Shown here piece after piece: positions 25,628-33,487 of a stretch of DNA of 64,000 bases. Each line of letters opens with the position of its first letter. Position 1 is the first letter of the stretch. This DNA is from Gemmatimonadota bacterium (GTDB taxonomy: Bacteria > Gemmatimonadota > Gemmatimonadetes > Gemmatimonadales > GWC2-71-9), in contig JADKJZ010000014.1 in NCBI GenBank assembly GCA_016720805.1, positions 1,064,145 to 1,128,144 on the forward strand. Direction: 5' to 3'. The notes beneath the pieces were generated by a model. It ran no database searches. It was not told where the DNA came from and worked only from the letters and a program-made list of their open reading frames with translations. Position numbers and translations under genes: made by a program.

Positions 25628-26874
25628 CCAGCCGTCGAGATTTTCTGCACGCGGTCACGGTGGGCGGCGTGGCGCATGGCGCACTGGCGGGCCGCGTCGC
25701 CGGCAACGCTCCGCCGGCGCCGGCGTCCGGAGCCGATGATCGTGGGCGGTGGGTCGCTGTGGCGACACGGATGGCCGATCCACTCCTCGGAGCGTTGGCA
25801 CGCGGCGAACTCAAGCTCCGCATGCCGGTCGAGGCAGTGGCCGGTGCCGAGGCCGATCGACGCAAGGTGACCCACCTCGAAGGATTCGGCCGCCTGCTCG
25901 CCGGATTGTCGCCCTGGCTCGAGCAACGGCTGCCGAGTGGCGACGAGGAGCGCAGCCGTGCGCGCCTGGCTGCGCTGGCGCAGCAGGGAATGGACGCCGC
26001 CACCAACCCGGCGTCCCCCGATCGGATGAACTTCTCCGACGGCGCGCAGCCGCTCGTCGACGCCGCATTCCTCGCGCATGCGATGCTGCGCGCCCCGCGC
26101 ACGCTGTGGCAGGAGTTGCCGTCCGCGACCCAGGGCAACGTCCTGGCCTCGCTCCGCGCCACGCGCGTGATCCGGCCGGGCTACAACAACTGGCTCCTCT
26201 TCAGTGCCATGATCGAGGCCGCGCTCGCCTCCGTCGGTGAGTCGTGGGACCAGATGCGGGTGGACTACGCCCTGCGGCAGCATGAGCTCTGGTACAAGGG
26301 CGACGGCATGTACGGCGACGGCCCGACCTTTCACTGGGACTACTACAACAGCTTCGTGATCCAACCGATGTTGCTCGACATTCTCGTCACCGTTGGCCCC
26401 AAGGTCTCAGCGTGGAAGGAGATCGCGGCGCGGGTGACCACGCGGGCGCAGCGCTACGCCGTGATTCAGGAACGGCTCATCTCGCCCGAGGGGACGCTGC
26501 CGCCGATCGGCCGATCGATCGCCTATCGCTGCGGAGCGCTGCAGCTGCTCGGTCAGGTGGCGCTGCGGCATGAGCTCCCCTCGGGCGTGTCGCCGGCCCA
26601 GGTGCGTGGCGGGATGACGGCGGTGATCGGCCGCATGATGGAGGCCCCGGGCACCTTCACGCGGGACGGCTGGCTGACGATCGGTCTGGCTGGGCACCAG
26701 CCGTCGCTCGGCGAGAGCTACATCTCGACCGGCTCCTGTTACCTCGCCGCAACCGGGCTCCTTCCGCTCGGGCTCCCTCCGGGGGATCCATTCTGGAGCG
26801 CCCCCCCAGCCCCCTGGACGGCGAAGAAGCTCTACGACGGCGCGGACGCCCCCGCGGACCACGCCGACGGATAG
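25624..26874 (+). CDS. Tat-exported DUF2264 family protein
   Basis: A 416-residue protein. The N-terminus SRRDFLHAVTVGGVAHGA is a twin-arginine signal. The body matches the DUF2264 family, an alpha-toroidal carbohydrate-active fold: PGYNNWLLFSAMIEAALA, WYKGDGMYGDGPTFHWDYYNS (interrupted here for length) and the Gly/Ser-rich C-terminal GESYISTGSCYLA. Members are usually thought to act on glycans as hydrolases or lyases, but the substrate is unproven. It sits between murG and murC, with a four-base overlap to murG, where most bacteria have murC or murB directly. A role in peptidoglycan processing is inference. Confidence 0.8.
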   Translation: MTSRRDFLHAVTVGGVAHGALAGRVAGNAPPAPASGADDRGRWVAVATRMADPLLGALARGELKLRMPVEAVAGAEADRRKVTHLEGFGRLLAGLSPWLEQRLPSGDEERSRARLAALAQQGMDAATNPASPDRMNFSDGAQPLVDAAFLAHAMLRAPRTLWQELPSATQGNVLASLRATRVIRPGYNNWLLFSAMIEAALASVGESWDQMRVDYALRQHELWYKGDGMYGDGPTFHWDYYNSFVIQPMLLDILVTVGPKVSAWKEIAARVTTRAQRYAVIQERLISPEGTLPPIGRSIAYRCGALQLLGQVALRHELPSGVSPAQVRGGMTAVIGRMMEAPGTFTRDGWLTIGLAGHQPSLGESYISTGSCYLAATGLLPLGLPPGDPFWSAPPAPWTAKKLYDGADAPADHADG

Positions 26875-26882
26875 TCACCGCT

Positions 26883-26910
26883 TTGCCCCCCTTCCGCCCG
26901 CTCTTATCTT
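26883..26910 (+). promoter_or_regulatory. Internal promoter giving a leaderless murC mRNA
   Basis: TTGCCC (26883-26888) and TATCTT (26905-26910) are 16 bases apart. The murC GTG begins 6 bases after the -10, about where transcription should start. This is the only sizeable gap (42 bases) in the tight part of the cluster. The same TATCTT element with 6-base spacing precedes recG. Confidence 0.5.
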
Positions 26911-26916
26911 GCGCGG

Positions 26917-28293
26917 GTGGCCGCCCTGTTTGACCCCTCCGATCCCCGTCCCGTGCACTTCCTCGGCCTCAGTGGCGCGGGGATGAGCGCCCTCGCGCTC
27001 GCCGCGCGCCGCCGTGGCGTGGCGGTGAGCGGCTGCGATACCGAGACCGCGGCCTTTGCCGATTTGCGCGCGGCCGGCGCCGAGGCGTTTGACCACCCTG
27101 ATCCGGCCCACCTTGCCGGCATCCGTGCGCTGGTCGTGACCGCCGCCGCCTCGCAGCAGCATCCCGAGATCGTCGCCGCGCGTGCGGCGGGCATTCCGGT
27201 CGTGCAGCGGAAGGAGGCGTTGGCCGATCTCGTGAACGGGACCACCCTGGTGGCGCTTGCCGGGACGCACGGGAAGACGACCACCACCGTGATGACCACC
27301 GAGGCGCTTCGTGGCGGCGGGAAGCATCCCTCCGGCCTGGCCGGTGGGCGTGTCTCCACCTGGGGCGGCAACGCGCTGCTCGACGGCAACGATCTCTTCG
27401 TGGTCGAGGCCGACGAATACGACCAGGCCTTCCTGACCTTGCAGCCGACCATCGCCGTGGTGAACAACGTCGAGGCCGATCACCTCGAATGCTACGGCAG
27501 CGTCGAGGCGATGGAAGCCGCGTACGCCACCTTCGCCGGTCGCGCCGAGCGCGTGCTGGTCGGCACCGGCGACGTGGGGAGCGATCGCCTGGCGCAGACG
27601 CTCGGCGACAATGTGTGGCGCTTCGGGCTCGAAGAGGGCGCCGACCTGCGGCTCGTGCCGCGGAACGCCGGCCCCGATGGCACCGTCGCCGATGTGACGT
27701 TCCCCGATGGCCGTCAGCAGGTGCTCACGCTGCATGTCCCGGGGCTCCACAACCTGCGCAACGCCGGGGCCGCGCTCGGCGTCGCGTTCGCGCTCGGCGC
27801 CGACCTCGATGGGGCGATCGCCGCGCTGGGCCGCTTCACCGGCGTCGGACGTCGCTTTGATCGGCACGGCGAGTCGCACGGCGTCACCTACGTCGACGAC
27901 TACGCGCACCATCCGACCGAACTCGTTGCGACGCTCGCCGCCGCGCGGCAGGCCTTCCCGCACCACCGGCTCGTCGCCGCGTTCCAACCGCATCTGTATT
28001 CGCGGACGGCATCGCACGGCGCGGCCATGGGCGAGGCGCTGGCCGCCGCCGACCTCGTGGTGGTGACCGACGTGTATGGGGCGCGCGAGGCCCCGGTCGA
28101 GGGCGTGAGCGGGCATATCGTCGCCGACGCGGCCATCGCCGCGGGCGCCGTCGTCTGCTACGCGCCGGTGCGGGCAGACCTGGCCCAGGAGATCGCGTCG
28201 ATGCTCCGTGAGGGCGATGTCCTCCTCACGCTCGGGGCCGGCGATATCACCCTGGTCGGCGCGGACGTGCGCCGCCTGCGCGAGGGTGCGTGA
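26917..28293 (+). CDS. murC: UDP-MurNAc:L-Ala ligase MurC
   Basis: A 458-residue Mur ligase. MurC features are the N-terminal HFLGLSGAGMSALA loop, the ATP loop GTHGKTTTT (116-124), VVEADEYDQAF, NNVEADHLE and DDYAHHPTE. It adds L-Ala to UDP-MurNAc. No murB follows, although murC-murB adjacency is common. The GTG 26917 start is set by a plausible promoter 6 bases upstream rather than by a ribosome-binding site. The stop overlaps the ftsQ GTG by four bases. Confidence 0.95.
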   Translation: MAALFDPSDPRPVHFLGLSGAGMSALALAARRRGVAVSGCDTETAAFADLRAAGAEAFDHPDPAHLAGIRALVVTAAASQQHPEIVAARAAGIPVVQRKEALADLVNGTTLVALAGTHGKTTTTVMTTEALRGGGKHPSGLAGGRVSTWGGNALLDGNDLFVVEADEYDQAFLTLQPTIAVVNNVEADHLECYGSVEAMEAAYATFAGRAERVLVGTGDVGSDRLAQTLGDNVWRFGLEEGADLRLVPRNAGPDGTVADVTFPDGRQQVLTLHVPGLHNLRNAGAALGVAFALGADLDGAIAALGRFTGVGRRFDRHGESHGVTYVDDYAHHPTELVATLAAARQAFPHHRLVAAFQPHLYSRTASHGAAMGEALAAADLVVVTDVYGAREAPVEGVSGHIVADAAIAAGAVVCYAPVRADLAQEIASMLREGDVLLTLGAGDITLVGADVRRLREGA

Positions 28294-28970
28294 CGACGCG
28301 GCAACGGGCACTGATCGTCGCTCTGGGCGCCGTGGCTGCAGTGGCCCTCTGGATTGGCGTGCCGCGCGCCATGCGTCGCCTCGAGTACTTCCGCGTCCGG
28401 CACATCGAGGTCACCGGGGTGCGGTTCCTCGACGAGCGTGACGTGGTCGCCCGCCTCGCCTTGCCGAAGACGGCCAGTATCGTCGATCCGCTGGCGCCCG
28501 TGCGTCGGAACGCCTCCGCGATTCCCGGTGTCGCGGCGGCCTCGATTGAGCGTCGCTTGCCGGGGACACTCTCCCTGTTGGTGTTGGAGGAATTGCCGGT
28601 GGCGCTCGTGATGCAGGAGGAGAAGCTGGTGCTGATGGATCGCCGTGGGCGCATCCTGCCGTTTGACCCGACGCGGGCACCGACATCGCTCCCCGTGGCC
28701 GAGCGGGATTCGGCAACCGCCGCCCTGCTGTCGGCGGTGCTCCGAGCCGATCCTGAATGGTATGGGCAGATCGAATCGGCCCGCCGCGATGGTGGCGATG
28801 TCCTGCTCGAGGATGGCCCGCATCGGGTGCGCATTCGTCCCGGTGCCTCGCTCGAAACGATCCGCGGCGTGACCGCGGTGCGCGCCTGGTTGACCACCGC
28901 CAATCGCCCGTGGCAGGAGCTCGATGCCCGCTTTGCCGATCGCGCCTTCGTGAAGTGGGCAACGTCGTGA
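28290..28970 (+). CDS. ftsQ: Divisome protein FtsQ
   Basis: A 226-residue bitopic protein: a short basic N-terminus, a membrane helix (about 6-24, ALIVALGAVAAVALWIGV) and a POTRA-like domain starting YFRVRHIEVTGVRFLDERDV, followed by the FtsQ beta domain (about 95-220). It would connect FtsL and FtsB with the septal synthases. Sequence conservation in FtsQ is weak; the POTRA pattern and position between murC and ftsA support it. GTG 28290 overlaps murC, and the end overlaps ftsA. Confidence 0.88.
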   Translation: MTTRQRALIVALGAVAAVALWIGVPRAMRRLEYFRVRHIEVTGVRFLDERDVVARLALPKTASIVDPLAPVRRNASAIPGVAAASIERRLPGTLSLLVLEELPVALVMQEEKLVLMDRRGRILPFDPTRAPTSLPVAERDSATAALLSAVLRADPEWYGQIESARRDGGDVLLEDGPHRVRIRPGASLETIRGVTAVRAWLTTANRPWQELDARFADRAFVKWATS

Positions 28971-30226
28971 GCACCGTCGCCGTGCAGCGGCTCGTCGCCG
29001 CCCTCGACCTCGGGAGCACCAAGATCACCGCCATCATTGGCGAGGTGACCGGCGACTCCCGCTCGTGGGGGCTCCGCATCCTCGGCGTCGGCAGCGAACG
29101 GTCCACTGGCGTGCGTCGCGGGGTCATTCGCGACTTCGAAGAGACGGTCCGCGCGGTGACCAAGGCGATGACGGATGCCGAACGGATCGCCGGGCTCGAG
29201 GTCGGGACGGTCTATGTCGGGGCGGGCGGGGAGCAGATCGCCCAGCGGATCTCCCACGGCGTCGCCAGCATCACGGGCAGCGAAGTCCGCACCTCCGATC
29301 TGGCCCGTGTGAACGACGTCGCCTCGTCGGTCTCGTTCGGCCACGACCAGGAACTGCTCCACGCCATCCCGCACGACTATCTCGTGGACGGCCAGGCTGG
29401 CTACGCCGACCCGATCGGAATGGCCGGCGAGCGTGTCGAGGCGGAGGTCTACATCCTCACGGCCCGCTCCAGCGCCTTGGCGCACCAGCGGAAAGCCATC
29501 GAAAAGGCGGGGTGGAACGTCGGGGAAGTGGTGGTGGAACCGCTCGCGGCCTCGTTGGCGGTCCTGACCCCCGAGGAGCGGGAAATGGGGTCAGTTCTCG
29601 TGGACCTTGGCGGAGGGAGTACCTCTGTCGCCATCTTTCAGGGTGGGAAGCTCCGCCATACCGCCTCCCTCCGCTTTGCGGGGGGGCACCTGACTTCCGA
29701 TCTGGTCCATGGCCTTGGGGTGACCCAGGCCGAGGCGGAGCGGATCAAGGAAAAGTGGGGCGCGGCCTACGAGCCGTTGATCCCGGAGAACGAAGTCGTG
29801 GAAGTCGTCCTGACGGGGGGGCAGGGGCCCCGGCAGGTGAAGCGCCAGTTGATTGCTCACATCATGCACGCCCGGCTCCAGGAGGTTCTGGAGCTGGCCT
29901 ACGACGAAGTGACCCGCGCCGGCTGGGCGATGGCCGGGTTGCCGTGCGGCGTGGTGGTGACGGGTGGCGGGGCGGCGGCCCCAGGCATCGTCGAGCTGAC
30001 GAGAGACGTCTTCGCGGCACCGGTACGGATCGGGGTGCCTGCGGACCAGTTGCGAGGTTTGGTGGACAGAGTGGCATCGCCGGGCCTCGCGGTTCCGGTC
30101 GGACTGGCCCTCTGGGGTGCACGACAGGTGGCGATGGGTGGGGGCTTCGGCGCCGGGGGCAAGTCATCGCCCGCCGTTGGCCGGGTGCTCGAACCAGTGC
30201 GACGCTGGTTGCAGGATTTCTTCTGA
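28967..30226 (+). CDS. ftsA: Cell division ATPase FtsA
   Basis: A 419-residue actin-fold protein. The phosphate-1 loop is VAALDLGSTKITAIIGE. The 1C subdomain lies between about 80 and 160, phosphate-2 is SVLVDLGGGSTSVAIF, and the adenosine motif is GVVVTGGGAAAPG. The C-terminal LEPVRRWLQDFF is an amphipathic membrane-targeting helix. It tethers FtsZ to the membrane. GTG 28967 overlaps the ftsQ stop, and ftsZ starts 22 bases downstream. Confidence 0.95.
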   Translation: MSTVAVQRLVAALDLGSTKITAIIGEVTGDSRSWGLRILGVGSERSTGVRRGVIRDFEETVRAVTKAMTDAERIAGLEVGTVYVGAGGEQIAQRISHGVASITGSEVRTSDLARVNDVASSVSFGHDQELLHAIPHDYLVDGQAGYADPIGMAGERVEAEVYILTARSSALAHQRKAIEKAGWNVGEVVVEPLAASLAVLTPEEREMGSVLVDLGGGSTSVAIFQGGKLRHTASLRFAGGHLTSDLVHGLGVTQAEAERIKEKWGAAYEPLIPENEVVEVVLTGGQGPRQVKRQLIAHIMHARLQEVLELAYDEVTRAGWAMAGLPCGVVVTGGGAAAPGIVELTRDVFAAPVRIGVPADQLRGLVDRVASPGLAVPVGLALWGARQVAMGGGFGAGGKSSPAVGRVLEPVRRWLQDFF

Positions 30227-30248
30227 CCGACCCTCGGGGGGGTGCGGC

Positions 30249-31478
30249 ATGGCGGACGGGATGATCTTCGAGCTCGAAGAGCAGTCAGCGCAGAATGCAC
30301 GGATGAAGGTCGTTGGCGTCGGCGGGGGTGGCGGAAATGCCGTCAACCGCATGATTGCCGAGGCCCTCAGCGGCGTGCAGTTCATTTCGGTCAACACCGA
30401 TGCCCAGGCCCTCGCGGCCTCGCGGTCCGACATCAAGGTGCAGATCGGCAAGAAGCTGACGCGCGGCCTCGGCGCCGGCGCCCGTCCCGAAATCGGCCGT
30501 CAGGCGATCGAGGAGAATCGGGACGAGGTGCTTGAGCATCTCCAAGGGGCGGACCTGGTCTTCGTCACCTGCGGCATGGGTGGTGGCACCGGCACGGGCG
30601 CTGCACCGATTATTGCACAGATCGCCAAGGACATCGGCGCCCTCACCGTCGGCATCGTCACCAAGCCGTTCCTCTTCGAGGGGCGGAAGCGGATGAAGCA
30701 GGCCGAAATGGGGATCACCGAGCTTCGGCGAAACGTTGACACGATGATTGTCGTACCGAACGAACGGCTGCTCGCGGTGGTTGGGAAGGGCATTCCCTTC
30801 CAGGACGCCCTCAAGAAGGCCGACGAAGTGTTGCTGAATGCAACGCGCGGGATTGCCTCCTTGATCACCAGTACCGGCATCATCAACGTAGATTTCGCGG
30901 ATGTACGGACGGTGATGCAGAACGGCGGCGCGGCACTGATGGGCACCGGCGTGGCCACCGGCGAGAATCGGGCGCTCGAGGCGGCGCAGCAGGCGATCTC
31001 GTCGCCACTGCTCGACAACGTCTCGATCAACGGCGCCAGCGGCGTGCTGATCAACATCATCGGCGGCGACGACCTCACCCTCGGCGAGGCGACGCAGATC
31101 AGCGGCATCATTCACGACGCCGTGGGCGACGACGCCCAGATCATCTTCGGTGCCGGGAACGACTCGCGCTGCAATGGCGAGATCCGCGTGACGGTGATCG
31201 CGACGGGCTTCGATCGGGCCGTGACGGGTGAGCCGGTGGTCGAGCGGAACGTGAACCCGCAGGTGCTGCCGTTCTCACCGCGGCGCCAGGCCGGCGTCAC
31301 GCCGCCGGCCGCACCGAGCCAGCAGTCAACGCCGGCAGCCCAGCAGCCCACGGTGACGCCACCGCGGACCGCGCCGGTGCAGCAGCCGTTCGTTCGTCCG
31401 GTGCAACCGCCGAAGCCGGCGACGCCCGATGTGTCCGACATGGAAATTCCGACCTTTATCAGGCGGCAAATGGATTGA
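30249..31478 (+). CDS. ftsZ: Tubulin-like division GTPase FtsZ
   Basis: A 409-residue FtsZ. The GTP tubulin signature GGGTGTG is at 111-117, and the T7 synergy loop NVDFADVRTVM follows near 207. After residue 325 there is a Pro/Gln/Thr-rich disordered linker, then the conserved C-terminal peptide DMEIPTFIRRQMD (397-409) that binds FtsA. It forms the Z ring. ATG 30249 was chosen because alignment to the family begins here and GGGGGGTG precedes it. The TGA shares a base with the next ATG. Confidence 0.97.
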   Translation: MADGMIFELEEQSAQNARMKVVGVGGGGGNAVNRMIAEALSGVQFISVNTDAQALAASRSDIKVQIGKKLTRGLGAGARPEIGRQAIEENRDEVLEHLQGADLVFVTCGMGGGTGTGAAPIIAQIAKDIGALTVGIVTKPFLFEGRKRMKQAEMGITELRRNVDTMIVVPNERLLAVVGKGIPFQDALKKADEVLLNATRGIASLITSTGIINVDFADVRTVMQNGGAALMGTGVATGENRALEAAQQAISSPLLDNVSINGASGVLINIIGGDDLTLGEATQISGIIHDAVGDDAQIIFGAGNDSRCNGEIRVTVIATGFDRAVTGEPVVERNVNPQVLPFSPRRQAGVTPPAAPSQQSTPAAQQPTVTPPRTAPVQQPFVRPVQPPKPATPDVSDMEIPTFIRRQMD

Positions 31479-32746
31479 TGCGTTTCCAGATTCCCCGATT
31501 TCCTCTCGCCGCCGCCGTGCTCGCGGTGGCCGCGCTGATCGTGTCGCGCGGCGACTATCCGTGGCAGCGTCTCTCCGACGTGCCGACGACTGGCGCGATC
31601 GTCGTGTCCGATCCGTACCATACGGTGAGCGACACCCTGCAGCGTGGGGAAACGATCGGGGCGCTGCTCGCGCGCCACGGCGTGATCGGGTTGGATCTGT
31701 CGGCGTTGGCCAGTGCGCTCCGCTTCGACCCGCGCCGCTTCCGCGCCGGGCAGGTCTTTTCGGTGCGCCGCGGTGGGGCCGCCGATGAGGCGACCCAGGT
31801 GGAATTTCGCGCCTCACCGGAACAGCGGGTGCAGTTCATCCGGACCGCCAACGGCGAGTGGCGCGGGAACGCCGTCAAGGTCTACTGGAGCACCGACACG
31901 ATCCGCCTCGGCGCAACGATCACGTCGAGTCTCTTCAACGCCATCGACGACGAAGTCAGCGACGCGACCCTCGACCGTCAGGAGCGGGCCAACGTCGTCT
32001 ACGCGCTCGCCGACGTCTTTTCCTACTCGGTCGACTTCTCGCGTGACATCCAGCAGGGCGATCGTTTCACGGCGGTGGTCGAGCGGCGCACCTCGGACGA
32101 AGGCGAGACCCGCTTTGGCCGCATCCTCGCGGGTGAACTGAGTGTGGGTGGCAAGGCGATCGCGGCGTACAACTATCGCAACGGTGGCCAGAACGCCTTC
32201 TACGACGCTGCGGGCAACGCGCTCAAGCGTGCCTTCCTCGCGGCACCGGTCGAGTTCCGCTACATCTCGAGCGGTCTCTCGCGCGCCCGCTTTCATCCGG
32301 TGCTGGGCGTCTTCCGCAAGCATGACGGGATCGACTATTCCGCCGCCGCGGGCACCCCGGTCCATGCGGCCGCCGAAGGGACGATCCTGCGCGCGGGGTG
32401 GGCCGGCGGTTACGGCAGACTGATCGAGATCCGCCACCGCAATGGCATCGTCACGCGGTACGGGCACCTCTCGGTCATCGGGCCCGCGATCCGTCCTGGC
32501 GCGCACGTCGGCCAGGGCGACTTCATCGGCAAGGTCGGCTCGAGCGGTCTCTCGACCGCCCCGCACCTGCATTACGAGTTCCGCGTTGATGGCACCGCCC
32601 GCGACCCGCGCAGCGTCAAGATGGACACCGGCGCACCGCTGCCAGCGGGCGACCTGGTGGCGTTTCGCCAGGAACGCGATCGGCTCCGCGCGCTGCTTGG
32701 GCCCTCGCTCGCGTCGCCGCCGGCCCGCGGCTCCCTCGCCGAGTAG
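31478..32746 (+). CDS. M23 family metalloendopeptidase, membrane-anchored
   Basis: A 422-residue protein. A membrane anchor or signal (about 8-23) is followed by a region with GETIGALLARHGV and FRAGQVFSVRR, like the OapA/LysM-type domain of MepM-class proteins. The LytM (M23) domain starts near 260 with zinc ligands H282 and D286 (KHDGIDYS) and the HLHYEF motif (363-368). All four catalytic positions are present, so it should be an active peptidoglycan endopeptidase rather than an EnvC-like activator. Position right after ftsZ suggests a role in septal wall splitting, which is inference. Confidence 0.88.
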   Translation: MRFQIPRFPLAAAVLAVAALIVSRGDYPWQRLSDVPTTGAIVVSDPYHTVSDTLQRGETIGALLARHGVIGLDLSALASALRFDPRRFRAGQVFSVRRGGAADEATQVEFRASPEQRVQFIRTANGEWRGNAVKVYWSTDTIRLGATITSSLFNAIDDEVSDATLDRQERANVVYALADVFSYSVDFSRDIQQGDRFTAVVERRTSDEGETRFGRILAGELSVGGKAIAAYNYRNGGQNAFYDAAGNALKRAFLAAPVEFRYISSGLSRARFHPVLGVFRKHDGIDYSAAAGTPVHAAAEGTILRAGWAGGYGRLIEIRHRNGIVTRYGHLSVIGPAIRPGAHVGQGDFIGKVGSSGLSTAPHLHYEFRVDGTARDPRSVKMDTGAPLPAGDLVAFRQERDRLRALLGPSLASPPARGSLAE

Positions 32747-32762
32747 CCCTTCCCACCGATTG

Positions 32763-33482
32763 ATGGACCTCTATCCCGCCATTGACCTGCGCGGCGGACA
32801 AGTCGTTCGCCTCGCGCAGGGGGAAGCCGCTCGCGAAACCGTCTATGGCCACGATCCCGTGGCCCAGGCGGAACAGTTCGTTCTGGCCGGCGCCCGTTGG
32901 CTCCATGTCGTCGACCTCAATCGTGCCTTCGGTGACGGCGACAACGACACGGCGATCGCCGAGATCGTGCGCCGGTTCGGCGATCGGCTGCAGGTCCAGC
33001 TCGGCGGTGGCATTCGCGAGGTCGCGCGGGCCGAGGCCGTGGTCCAGCTCGGCGTCTCGCGCGTGGTGATCGGCACGGCGGCCGTCGACCAGCCGGCGCT
33101 CGTCGATGCCGTGGTCCGCGCAATCGGTGGCGACCGCGTGGCGGTCGGGATCGATGCGCGCGATGGTCGGGTGGCGGTGCGCGGCTGGGTCGAGACATCC
33201 GCCGTGCGCGCCACCGAGCTCGCCGCGCGCGTCGCGGGGCAGGGCGTGCACACCGTGATCCATACCGACATTGCGCGCGACGGGATGCTGAGCGGGCCGA
33301 ACCTCGACGAAGCGCTCGCGTTGCAGACCAAGGGGCCGCGGGTGATCGTGAGCGGCGGCGTGGCCTCGATCGCCGATCTGCAGGCCATCGCACGCGCAGG
33401 ACTCGCGGGGGCCATCACCGGGCGCGCGATCTACGAGGGACGCTTCACCCTCGCCGAGGCGCTCGCCGCCCTGGCGAGCTGA
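32763..33482 (+). CDS. hisA: HisA, ProFAR isomerase of histidine synthesis
   Basis: A 239-residue TIM-barrel enzyme. The catalytic Asp pair is in LYPAIDLRGG near the start and HTDIARDGMLSGPN. Phosphate-binding loops are LGGGIRE, and VSGGVAS with ITGRAIYEG. It isomerises the N'-[(5'-phosphoribosyl)formimino] intermediate of histidine synthesis. A bifunctional PriA (HisA/TrpF) role cannot be excluded from sequence alone. No other his gene is in the window, so it has been separated from the usual operon. ATG 32763 lies 16 bases after the M23 stop. Confidence 0.93.
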   Translation: MDLYPAIDLRGGQVVRLAQGEAARETVYGHDPVAQAEQFVLAGARWLHVVDLNRAFGDGDNDTAIAEIVRRFGDRLQVQLGGGIREVARAEAVVQLGVSRVVIGTAAVDQPALVDAVVRAIGGDRVAVGIDARDGRVAVRGWVETSAVRATELAARVAGQGVHTVIHTDIARDGMLSGPNLDEALALQTKGPRVIVSGGVASIADLQAIARAGLAGAITGRAIYEGRFTLAEALAALAS

Positions 33483-33487
33483 CCGCC

